Below, in pieces: positions 1 through 5,546 of a stretch of DNA of 5,546 nt (positions are counted from its first letter, which is position 1; each line of letters starts with the position of its first letter). Where the stretch lies: NCBI GenBank assembly GCA_021781775.1, contig JAJXWE010000142.1:1-5546 (forward strand), written 5' to 3'. This stretch comes from Pseudomonadota bacterium (GTDB lineage Bacteria > Pseudomonadota > Gammaproteobacteria > Steroidobacterales > Steroidobacteraceae). The position numbers and the translations under genes are program-made. The notes under the pieces were generated by a model, which made no database searches, was not told the DNA's origin, and saw nothing but the letters and a program-made list of their open reading frames with translations.

Positions 1-689
1 AGCCGGCCCTTCAGTTCCGGCAGCACAAGTCCGACGGCCGCAGCCGCTCCGGTCTTGGTCGGGATCTGCGACTGGGTCGCCGAGCGGGCGCGGCGCAGAT
101 CCGTATGATAGACGTCGGTGAGCACCTGGTCGTTGGTGTAGGAGTGGATCGTGGTCATGATGCCGGCGGTGATGCCGACCGCGTCGTGCAACACTTTCGC
201 GACCGGCGCGAGGCAGTTGGTCGTGCACGAGGCGTTGGAAATGACCGTGTGTTTGCTCGAGAGCACGTTGTGGTTCACCCCGTAGACGACCGTCGCATCG
301 ACGTCAGCGCCGCCCGGCGCGGAGATGACCACTTTCTTGGCGCCGCCCGCGAGGTGTCCGGAGGCCTTCGCCTTGCTCGTAAACAATCCCGTGCACTCGA
401 GCACGAAGTCCACCCCGAGACTGCCCCAGGGAAGCTTGGCCGGATCGCGCTCGGCGAGCACGCGGATGGGCTGGCCGTTGACCACCAGGGAGTCACCCTC
501 GACCCTGACTTCGCCCGGAAAGTGCCCATGGACCGTATCGTGCCGGGTGAGATGCGCATTGGTCTTGGCATCGCCCAGGTCGTTGATCGCGACGATCTCG
601 AGTTCACCGGTGCGCTTACCCTCGAACAGGGCGCGCAGCACGTTGCGACCGATGCGACCGTAGCCGTTGATTCCCACCTTGATTGCCAT
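1..689 (-). CDS. gap: Glyceraldehyde-3-phosphate dehydrogenase, type I (partial, N-terminal 229 aa)
   Basis: This cytosolic enzyme interconverts glyceraldehyde-3-phosphate and 1,3-bisphosphoglycerate with NAD(P) and phosphate, in glycolysis, gluconeogenesis or the Calvin cycle. The frame is open from the ATG at 687-689 to the left edge with no stop, so about the last third of a normal ~335-residue protein is missing. The N-terminal Rossmann motif GINGYGRIGR lies at residues 6-15. INDLGD at 35-40 carries the Asp (D37) that usually favours NAD. The active-site segment SNASCTTNCLAP spans 151-162 with catalytic Cys155, and the general-base His182 sits in HSYTNDQ. DLRRARSAT (197-205) and IPTKTGAA (209-216) follow as expected. 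The start is fixed by the family N-terminus (MAIKVGING) and by a Shine-Dalgarno 8 nt upstream. The gene follows tkt by 24 bp on the same strand, which suggests one operon. Identification is very secure; cofactor preference is inference. Confidence 0.97.
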   Translation of the reverse strand, partial: MAIKVGINGYGRIGRNVLRALFEGKRTGELEIVAINDLGDAKTNAHLTRHDTVHGHFPGEVRVEGDSLVVNGQPIRVLAERDPAKLPWGSLGVDFVLECTGLFTSKAKASGHLAGGAKKVVISAPGGADVDATVVYGVNHNVLSSKHTVISNASCTTNCLAPVAKVLHDAVGITAGIMTTIHSYTNDQVLTDVYHTDLRRARSATQSQIPTKTGAAAAVGLVLPELKGR

Positions 690-697
690 GAGCCGTA

Positions 698-704
698 TCC
701 CCTT
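698..704 (-). promoter_or_regulatory. Ribosome binding site of gap
   Basis: On the minus strand AAGGGGA lies 8 nt before the gap ATG, inside the 24-bp gap after the tkt stop. It confirms the chosen start and allows independent translation of gap from a shared tkt-gap message. Confidence 0.7.
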
Positions 705-713
705 GACCTGTGA

Positions 714-2711
714 TCAAATCGCCGTGTCGAGCAGCTGCGCGACTTCGCGCTGGATGCGCTCGGCGGTGAAACCGAAGTGAACAAACAGCTCCGGGCCCTT
801 GCCCGAAGCGCCGAACTCATCGAGACCCAGCACGCGTCCGTCGCTGCCGACGTAACGCCACCACGATAGCGTAGCGCCCGCCTCAACCGCCACCCTGCGG
901 CGCACGGCGCGCGGCAGCACACCTTCGCGGTAGGCGGCATCCTGTTCGTCAAACAGATCGGTCGATGGCATCGAGACCAGCCGTACGCGTCGCCCGGCGG
1001 CATTCAGGGCGCGGACCGCTTCGGCCGCAATGCCCACCTCGGAGCCGCTGGCGATGACCAGACACTCCGGCGCACCCGCGCAGTCGATGAGCACGTAACC
1101 GCCACGCGCCGCAGCGCTCTGCTGCTCGGCGCTGCGCTCGTGCTGCACCAGCGCCTGGCGGGTCAGCACCAGCGCATCCGGCCCGTCGTGCTCGAGCGCC
1201 GCCAGCCAGGCGACGGCCGTCTCGAGCGCATCGCACGGTCGCCACACGTGCAGGTGCGGGATGGCACGCAGGCTGGTCAGGTGCTCGACCGGCTGGTGCG
1301 TCGGGCCGTCTTCGCCGAGACCGATCGAGTCGTGCGTGTAGACGAGCGTTATGGCGGTGCGCATCAGGGCCGCGAGCCGCACCGCGTTGCGCGCGTAGTC
1401 GGAAAACACCAGGAACGTTCCGCCATAGGGCAGGAAGCCACCGTGCGCGGCGAGACCATTGAGCGTCGCGGTCATGCCGAACTCGCGCACGCCGTAGTGC
1501 AGATAATTGCCGCCGTCGGGACCGACGGTGCGCGCGCCCTTGAACTGGGTGTTGTTCGAGGGGGTCAGGTCCGCCGAGCCGCCGAACATCTCCGGCACCG
1601 CCGGCCCGAGGATATCGAGCACCATCTGCGAGGACTGGCGGGTCGCCTGCGGGTTCTTCTGCCCGAGGGCACTGGCACGCACCTGCGCCAGCAGTTCCGA
1701 CCAGCGCGCCGGGCGCTCCCCGCTGATGCGCCGCTCGAGCTCCGCGGCAAGCTCCGGATGTGCCTTGCGGTAGCGCTCGAGCAGCTCGCGCCAGGACTGC
1801 TCGGCCGCAGCGCCCCGCGTCCGATGATCCCACTGCGCGCGCAGCGCCTCGGGAATCACGAACGGCTCGTAGGGCCAGCCGATGGCCTTGCGGGTGGCCG
1901 CGACCTCCTCGACCCCGAGCGCCTCGCCGTGCGCGTGCTGCGTACCCTGCTTGTGCGGGGCGCCCCAGCCGATGATGGTCTTGCAGCAGATCAGCGTCGG
2001 GCGGGCCGTCTCGGCGCGCGCGGCGCGGACCGCCGCCGCCACTGCCTCGCCGTCCATGCCGTCAACATCCCGCAGCACGTGCCAACCGTAGGCCTCGAAG
2101 CGCTTCGGAGTGTCGTCGCGGAACCAGCCCTTGACCGGTCCGTCGATGGAAATGCCGTTGTCGTCGTAGAACACGATCAGCTTGCCCAGCCCGAGCGTAC
2201 CGGCAAACGAGCACGCCTCGTGCGAGATACCCTCCATCAGACAGCCGTCGCCGCAGAACACGTAGGTGTAGTGGTCGATGACCGGCAGGTCCGGGCGATT
2301 GAAGGTCTCGGCCAGCAGCCGCTCCGCGAGCGCCATGCCGACCGCCGTGGCCAGTCCCTGTCCGAGCGGTCCGGTGGTCGTCTCGATGCCGAGCGCCGGC
2401 TCGCGCTCGGGGTGCCCTGGCGTGCGACTGCCGAGCTGGCGGAAGCGCTTGAGATCCTCGATGCCGAGCGGATAGCCGGTCAGGTGCAGCACCGAGTACA
2501 GCAGCATCGAGCCGTGGCCGTTCGAGAGCACGAAGCGATCTCGGTCGAACCAGTGCGGATTGGCCGGATTGTGCTTGAGAAAGTCTCCCCAGAGCGCCTG
2601 GGCGATGTCCGCCATGCCGAGCGGCATGCCCGGGTGGCCAGAATTGGCGCGCTGCACGGCGTCCATGGACAGGGCGCGAATGGCGTTGGCTAGCTCTCGG
2701 CGTGTGCTCAT
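714..2711 (-). CDS. tkt: Transketolase
   Basis: This thiamine-diphosphate enzyme moves two-carbon ketol units between sugar phosphates in the non-oxidative pentose phosphate pathway and the Calvin cycle, yielding or using glyceraldehyde-3-phosphate. At 665 aa it matches the usual TktA length (~660-670) and is complete. The N-terminal ThDP-binding domain shows SGHPGMPLG (24-32), SNGHGSMLLY (63-72), GPLGQG (114-119), the GDG...N metal/diphosphate motif (G154-D155-G156, N185), and KTIIGWG (244-250) followed by H261. The central pyrimidine domain has GGSADLT (377-383), VREFGM with catalytic Glu410, the aromatic pocket FLVFSDY (433-439), and THDSIGLGEDGPTHQP (459-474). The C-terminal domain carries ASGSEVG (554-560) and FGASG (633-637). 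The ATG is supported by a GGAAGG site 5 nt upstream and by the canonical N-terminus (RRELANAIRALSMDAV). It is followed 24 bp later by gap. No key residue is missing. Confidence 0.98.
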   Translation of the reverse strand: MSTRRELANAIRALSMDAVQRANSGHPGMPLGMADIAQALWGDFLKHNPANPHWFDRDRFVLSNGHGSMLLYSVLHLTGYPLGIEDLKRFRQLGSRTPGHPEREPALGIETTTGPLGQGLATAVGMALAERLLAETFNRPDLPVIDHYTYVFCGDGCLMEGISHEACSFAGTLGLGKLIVFYDDNGISIDGPVKGWFRDDTPKRFEAYGWHVLRDVDGMDGEAVAAAVRAARAETARPTLICCKTIIGWGAPHKQGTQHAHGEALGVEEVAATRKAIGWPYEPFVIPEALRAQWDHRTRGAAAEQSWRELLERYRKAHPELAAELERRISGERPARWSELLAQVRASALGQKNPQATRQSSQMVLDILGPAVPEMFGGSADLTPSNNTQFKGARTVGPDGGNYLHYGVREFGMTATLNGLAAHGGFLPYGGTFLVFSDYARNAVRLAALMRTAITLVYTHDSIGLGEDGPTHQPVEHLTSLRAIPHLHVWRPCDALETAVAWLAALEHDGPDALVLTRQALVQHERSAEQQSAAARGGYVLIDCAGAPECLVIASGSEVGIAAEAVRALNAAGRRVRLVSMPSTDLFDEQDAAYREGVLPRAVRRRVAVEAGATLSWWRYVGSDGRVLGLDEFGASGKGPELFVHFGFTAERIQREVAQLLDTAI

Positions 2712-2716
2712 CAGGG

Positions 2717-2722
2717 CCTTCC
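2717..2722 (-). promoter_or_regulatory. Ribosome binding site of tkt
   Basis: GGAAGG on the minus strand lies 5 nt before the tkt ATG. It supports the start at 2711 over in-frame alternatives. Confidence 0.7.
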
Positions 2723-2776
2723 AGGCGGCTCAGGGCCGCATCACGCCCGGCAGCGCGTGCGCCGCCGCGCGACATC

Positions 2777-2804
2777 GGGGGAAATGGGGCAGGCATTCTC
2801 CCCC
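2777..2804. repeat. Imperfect inverted repeat over the tkt promoter -10
   Basis: GGGGGAAATG (2777-2786) pairs with CATTCTCCCCC (2794-2804). That gives ten base pairs interrupted by one bulged C (2798), with a 7-nt spacer (2787-2793). The repeat overlaps the predicted -10 and start point of tkt. It could be an operator dyad for a repressor, or an RNA hairpin if transcription starts further upstream. The pairing is seen directly; the role is inference. Confidence 0.5.
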
Positions 2805-2823
2805 AGCGCGGCACAATGCTCAA
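2795..2823 (-). promoter_or_regulatory. Candidate sigma-70 promoter for tkt-gap
   Basis: On the minus strand TTGAGC (2818-2823, four of six matches to the -35 consensus) is followed after exactly 17 bp by GAGAAT (2795-2800, four of six matches to the -10). This puts transcription start near 2788 and gives a leader of about 77 nt before the tkt ATG. A short direct repeat CAATG-CT-CAATG (2814-2825, plus-strand reading) covers the -35. The position and spacing are good, but both boxes are imperfect and the DNA is GC-rich, so this is a prediction only. Confidence 0.35.
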
Positions 2824-2828
2824 TGACT

Positions 2829-2845
2829 GCGCCGCCCTGCGGCGC
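2829..2845. repeat. GC-rich perfect inverted repeat
   Basis: GCGCCGC and GCGGCGC form a perfect 7-bp stem around a CCT loop. It lies 6 bp upstream of the candidate tkt -35 box and overlaps by two bases the start of a second hairpin (2844-2858). In DNA this GC-rich, short stems arise by chance fairly often, so no function is claimed. Confidence 0.4.
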
Positions 2846-2869
2846 GCCGGCACGGCGCCCCCCCTTTTT
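2844..2869 (+). terminator. Terminator-like hairpin plus T-run, plus strand
   Basis: GCGCCG (2844-2849) and CGGCGC (2853-2858) form a perfect 6-bp stem with a GCA loop. Six C and then five T (2865-2869) follow. Read on the plus strand this resembles an intrinsic terminator, but the C-run separates stem from T-run and weakens it. No plus-strand gene lies upstream in the window. If real, it would stop antisense transcription coming out of tkt before it reaches cpdA. Confidence 0.25.
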
Positions 2870-2948
2870 AACGATATTCCGGCGGGGCACCCGGTCCCGG
2901 TGACACGTCACATCCCGCCCGCTGCGGCGCGCGACCCAGTTCACTGCG

Positions 2949-2970
2949 GGTTAAGGGTACTCTGCTAACC
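2949..2970. promoter_or_regulatory. Small inverted repeat immediately upstream of cpdA
   Basis: GGTTA (2949-2953) and TAACC (2966-2970) are perfect 5-bp arms, with 12 bp between them and the last arm ending 8 bp before the cpdA ATG. The 17-bp arm-to-arm period resembles a protein-binding dyad. I see no strong -35/-10 pair in this stretch; TTCACT at 2940-2945 is the best -35-like hexamer. The cpdA promoter probably lies in this area, but I cannot place it. Confidence 0.25.
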
Positions 2971-2978
2971 TGCGGCCG

Positions 2979-3761
2979 ATGAGCATCGTACGCCTCATCC
3001 AGTTCACCGATCTGCATCTGTACGGGCAGGAGAACGGTTGCCTGCGCGGCGTGCCGACGCTGCCGACGCTCGCCACCACGCTGGCGCACGCACGCCTCGG
3101 CGCGTGGCCACCGGATGCGCTGCTGGTCACTGGGGACATCGTGCAGGACGACCCGGCGGGCTATGTGCATTTTCGCCGGCTGTTCGGTTCGCTGGCGGTG
3201 CCCGTGCTGTGCCTGCCGGGCAATCACGACGACCCCGTCCGGATGCGCCAGATGCTCGCCGATCCGCCGTTCGTGGCAGGCGGCCACCTTGAGCTCGGCC
3301 GCTGGCGAATCATCCTGCTCGACAGCGTCGTGCCCGGCAAGGCAGGTGGCGCGCTGAGCGAGACGAGCCTCGCGGCGCTCGATGCGGCGCTCGCCCAGGC
3401 CGACGAGCGGCCCGCGCTGGTGTGCCTGCATCATCACCCGGTGCCCATGCACAGCCGCTGGCTCGATCAGGTCGGGCTGGCGAACGCACACGAATTCTTC
3501 GCCGTCATCGATCAACATCCCAACGTGCGCGGCATCGTCTGGGGTCACGTGCACCAGAATTTCGACGCCCTGCGCAACGGTGTGCGGCTGCTCGCCACGC
3601 CCTCGACCTGCGCGCAGTTCCGCCCCTTGGCCGAGCAGTTCGAGCTCGACCCGCGACCGGCCGCATACCGGACCCTGGAGCTGCATCCGGACGGCACGAT
3701 CATGACCGACCTGGTGTGGGTGAACGAGGTCGCGCCACAGGGCTCGATGAGCGCCGCCTGA
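2979..3761 (+). CDS. cpdA: CpdA-type metallophosphoesterase, probable 3',5'-cyclic-AMP phosphodiesterase
   Basis: This predicted cytosolic class III phosphodiesterase would hydrolyse cAMP to AMP at a two-metal centre. The calcineurin-like motifs appear in order: DLH (D11, H13), GDIVQD (D53), GNHD (81-84), HHHP (151-154) and GHVH (189-192), so all metal ligands are present. The CpdA-like features are GDxxQD after the second motif, WLDQVGLANA (161-170) after the HHHP motif, and PSTCAQFRP (208-216) near the end. At 260 aa it is slightly shorter than E. coli CpdA (~275). No signal peptide or membrane segment is seen. The ATG is fixed by the first metal motif starting at residue 11. No Shine-Dalgarno is visible (the closest purine run is ~21 nt upstream), so initiation may be leaderless or weak. 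It is divergent from tkt and convergent with the GT9 genes, so it is probably monocistronic. The substrate could also be another cyclic nucleotide or phosphodiester. Confidence 0.88.
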   Translation: MSIVRLIQFTDLHLYGQENGCLRGVPTLPTLATTLAHARLGAWPPDALLVTGDIVQDDPAGYVHFRRLFGSLAVPVLCLPGNHDDPVRMRQMLADPPFVAGGHLELGRWRIILLDSVVPGKAGGALSETSLAALDAALAQADERPALVCLHHHPVPMHSRWLDQVGLANAHEFFAVIDQHPNVRGIVWGHVHQNFDALRNGVRLLATPSTCAQFRPLAEQFELDPRPAAYRTLELHPDGTIMTDLVWVNEVAPQGSMSAA

Positions 3762-3768
3762 TCCGCGC

Positions 3769-3782
3769 GCGGCTCGAGCCGC
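3769..3782. repeat. 14-bp perfect palindrome in the convergent junction
   Basis: GCGGCTCGAGCCGC lies in the 35-bp gap between the cpdA stop (3761) and the GT9 stop (3797). As RNA it could fold as a 5-bp GC stem with a TCGA loop on either strand. That would suit a shared bidirectional terminator, but no T-run follows on either side. The palindrome is certain; a terminator role is weakly supported. Confidence 0.4.
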
Positions 3783-3796
3783 ACGCAGCGCTTCAG

Positions 3797-4891
3797 CTAC
3801 GGCGCGACGCAATGATCCTCGTGCGCGGCCCGACCGTCGTCTGCGCCCGAGCGCGGCGGCAGGGAGCACCAGGCATCGAATACCGCAGCAGCCGGAATCT
3901 GATCGGCGCGCGTGAACTGCGGAGGACCGCCGACGCCGATCACCGCCGAACGGCTCGGGCTGCGCGGCAGCACGAGCGACTGCGGATTGGCGCCCATGAT
4001 CACCACCACCGGCAGACCCAGCGCCGCGGCAGCGTGCGCCATGCCCGTATCCATTGAGATCATGCTCTCGGCCGCCTGCATCAGCGCGAAGCTCTCGCGC
4101 AGACCGAGTCCGCCGATCTGTACGCCATCGAGTCCGATCGCCGCATGCAGCTCGCGCAGCAGCGGCAGCTCGCTTACCGCACCACGCAGCACCAGCAGCG
4201 CACCCGGCTGGCGCGCCCGCAGTGCGCGCAGCAGCTCTCGCCAGCGCGCCACCGGCCACGAACGGTCGTTATCCCCTGCCCAGCGCTTGCGACTGCGGGC
4301 GCTCAGGGTGCGCCCCGTGCCGGGCTGGATGAGCACGAGCGGTCGGCCCTGCCAGCCGCGCTCGTGCAGCAGTGCCTCGCACTGCGTGCGTTCCGGCGCG
4401 AGCGTGACGAGCCGCGGTGCCGCAACGCCCGATAGCGGATACCGCTCGGCGCTCAGGGCCGCAGGCGTACGCGCCGCGAGCCGCAGCAGCAGATCGACGT
4501 AGTGCTCGCCCGGACGGGAGCCATCCTCGAGCAGCACGCACCGCGCCGGATCGATGCGGCTCACGGCCAGCAGCTGGCGAATACGTCTGACCTGACGGGG
4601 CATCGCCTCGGCGACGTAGACCGGTCCGGGCGCCGCGCACCGCAACGCGCGCACCACGCTCATCCAGGCGGGAGTGAGCACGAACGGCAGGTGCCGCGGC
4701 AGGGTCCAGCAGCGGCTCACGTCCGGATGCGCCCGGTACAGATCGCGGTTCCACGGACCCGCACCGATCACCTGGCACGGCCGGCCGTAACGGCGGTGGA
4801 GCCGATTCAGCGCCGCGGTGAGCATGATCATGTCCCCGACGCGGCCGAAGAGGATCACGCTTGGCGTCAGCGCCGAGGACGGTGTGTTCAC
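3797..4891 (-). CDS. Glycosyltransferase family 9 (heptosyltransferase-like), complete
   Basis: This predicted GT-B enzyme would transfer heptose or a related sugar from a nucleotide donor to LPS core or another surface glycan at the inner face of the cytoplasmic membrane. The N-terminal strand and loop VILFGRVGDMIML (12-24) contain Asp20, at the position of the catalytic Asp in WaaC. The C-terminal domain has LIQPG (187-191), WPVARWRELL (212-221), VLRG (234-237) and the donor signature DTGMAHAAAALGLP (281-294). At 364 aa the length is normal. The GTG start at 4889-4891 is chosen because it gives a 4-bp GTGA overlap with the upstream gene's stop and the right N-terminus; a second in-frame GTG lies 11 codons in. 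Translation is probably coupled to the upstream paralogue. At the WaaC Lys192-like position this protein seems to have Arg210, whereas its neighbour has Lys. The exact sugar and acceptor cannot be assigned. Confidence 0.85.
   Translation of the reverse strand: MNTPSSALTPSVILFGRVGDMIMLTAALNRLHRRYGRPCQVIGAGPWNRDLYRAHPDVSRCWTLPRHLPFVLTPAWMSVVRALRCAAPGPVYVAEAMPRQVRRIRQLLAVSRIDPARCVLLEDGSRPGEHYVDLLLRLAARTPAALSAERYPLSGVAAPRLVTLAPERTQCEALLHERGWQGRPLVLIQPGTGRTLSARSRKRWAGDNDRSWPVARWRELLRALRARQPGALLVLRGAVSELPLLRELHAAIGLDGVQIGGLGLRESFALMQAAESMISMDTGMAHAAAALGLPVVVIMGANPQSLVLPRSPSRSAVIGVGGPPQFTRADQIPAAAVFDAWCSLPPRSGADDGRAAHEDHCVAP
4888..4891 (-). other. GTGA stop/start overlap between the two GT9 genes
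   Basis: On the minus strand the TGA of the upstream GT9 gene (4888-4890) overlaps the GTG of the downstream one (4889-4891). Only a weak G-rich run (GGGG) lies about 5 nt before the GTG. Translation of the downstream gene therefore probably depends on ribosomes ending the upstream one. Confidence 0.75.
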
Positions 4892-5546
4892 GCGCACCCC
4901 GAGGCTGGCCCATCGTCGCACCCGCGCGCGTCCGGGTCGCCGGCCGGCGGCAGCGAACGCCACCGCTCGATCACTTGCGCCGCGCAGATCCCGCTCACGT
5001 GGCGCGACTCGAGCGCCAGGACCGGGGACTGCCCACCGCTGCGCGGCAGCCACACCCGGGCGGACTGCACGCCGTAGAGCACCACCAGCGGCAGGCCGAG
5101 CGCAGCGGCGGCATGCGCCGGGCCGGTATCGATGGAGATCATGCTGTCGGCGAGACAGCATAGGGCGAACAGCCGGCGCAGCCCGCAGGCCGCGACGGCC
5201 ACGCGCGGCTCGGCCGCCGCGCGCGCGATCCGCTCGAGCATCGGTGCTTCGGCCGGCGCGCCGCGCAGCACGATCAGCGCCTCGGGCCGCGCTGCGCGGA
5301 TGCCGTGCAGCAGCTCGACCCAGTGACCGAGGGGCCAGGCCTTGTCGTCGCGCTCGACCCAATGGCGCATGCGCCGGCGGCCCATGGTGCGATGGTTGCC
5401 GGGCTGCACGAGCACCACCGGCCCGCCCCGCCAACCAACCCCCGCAAGCCACTCGCGCGCCGTGCGCCGCTCCGTCCCGCTCACCCACAGCCGCGGCCGC
5501 CATGGGCCGTCGGCGCCGACCTCGGGATACTGGCTCGCCGGCACGC
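4888..5546 (-). CDS. Glycosyltransferase family 9 (heptosyltransferase-like), partial C-terminal 218 aa
   Basis: This is the C-terminal part of a second GT9 enzyme. Its N-terminal acceptor domain and start lie beyond the right edge; the GTG codon at 5542-5544 is more likely internal than a start. Numbering from that codon, the visible motifs are VLVQPGN (44-50), DDKAWPLGHW (66-75) with Lys68 aligning to WaaC Lys192, VLRGAP (92-97) and the donor signature DTGPAHAAAALGLP (139-152), followed by VVLYG (154-158). It is clearly paralogous to the next gene downstream, sharing block order, the SMIS-DTG signature region and a WxSLPP motif near the end. Its stop overlaps the GTG start of that gene by 4 bp, so the pair is one transcription unit. 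The exact sugar transferred is unknown. Confidence 0.85.
   Translation of the reverse strand, partial: VPASQYPEVGADGPWRPRLWVSGTERRTAREWLAGVGWRGGPVVLVQPGNHRTMGRRRMRHWVERDDKAWPLGHWVELLHGIRAARPEALIVLRGAPAEAPMLERIARAAAEPRVAVAACGLRRLFALCCLADSMISIDTGPAHAAAALGLPLVVLYGVQSARVWLPRSGGQSPVLALESRHVSGICAAQVIERWRSLPPAGDPDARGCDDGPASGCA

Noticed and set aside
105..713. Plus-strand open frame opposite gap, and the overlapping 242-codon minus-strand frame (275-1003)
   Set aside because: Both are shadows: one is antisense to gap, the other out of frame with gap and tkt. The true gap frame has no stop before the left edge and carries all GAPDH motifs.
1140..2693. Long plus-strand open frame (517 codons) opposite tkt
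   Set aside because: It is entirely antisense to an unmistakable transketolase. The translation is rich in Arg, Ala and Gly with no family motifs, and such frames are common in GC-rich DNA.
2741..2944. 67-codon minus-strand frame in the tkt-cpdA intergenic region
   Set aside because: It has an Arg-rich composition, no ribosome binding site I could support and no motif. It spans the predicted promoter and hairpins, so a leader peptide is not supported.
2868..4259. Minus-strand open frame (463 codons) across cpdA and into the GT9 gene
   Set aside because: It runs antisense to the complete metallophosphoesterase and out of frame with the GT9 gene. It has no recognisable domain.
4892..5503. Upstream extension of the GT9 frame to give a 568-aa protein
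   Set aside because: The extra 204 residues are an out-of-frame shadow of the upstream GT9 gene. The family N-terminus begins just after the GTG at 4891.
1..5546. Mobile elements, CRISPR arrays, tRNA/rRNA genes, riboswitches or defence genes
   Set aside because: I looked on both strands and saw no regularly spaced repeats, terminal inverted repeats with a transposase, tRNA-like cloverleaf or defence-type protein domains.

Overview
The window is a stretch of GC-rich proteobacterial chromosome. It most likely comes from a gammaproteobacterium, because the proteins read as gamma/beta-type GAPDH, TktA-like transketolase, a CpdA-type cAMP phosphodiesterase and ADP-heptose:LPS-type (GT9) glycosyltransferases. 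The last two point to a Gram-negative cell. I cannot name a genus from the sequence alone. I see no insertion sequence, integrase, phage gene, CRISPR array, tRNA or rRNA, and base composition looks uniform.

Layout from left to right: (1) the start of gap (glyceraldehyde-3-phosphate dehydrogenase), minus strand, with its C-terminus beyond the left edge; (2) complete tkt (transketolase, 665 aa), minus strand, 24 bp upstream of gap and probably co-transcribed with it; (3) a 267-bp divergent intergenic region holding a candidate tkt promoter, an imperfect inverted repeat over its -10, a GC hairpin cluster ending in a T-run, and a small inverted repeat just in front of the next gene; (4) complete cpdA-like metallophosphoesterase (260 aa), plus strand; (5) a 35-bp convergent junction with a 14-bp palindrome; (6) two tandem GT9 glycosyltransferase genes on the minus strand. 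The downstream one is complete (364 aa, GTG start). The upstream one runs off the right edge. They are joined by a 4-bp GTGA stop/start overlap.

Transketolase and GAPDH act next to each other in the lower part of central carbon metabolism. Transketolase makes and uses glyceraldehyde-3-phosphate, and GAPDH oxidises it or, in the Calvin/gluconeogenic direction, forms it. The divergent phosphodiesterase would lower cAMP. The GT9 pair probably adds heptose or related sugars to the LPS core or another surface glycan and forms a separate transcription unit.

This is mostly an ordinary housekeeping region, and I found no convincing undescribed system. The points worth a second look are the regulatory structure between tkt and cpdA and the divergence between the two GT9 paralogues.
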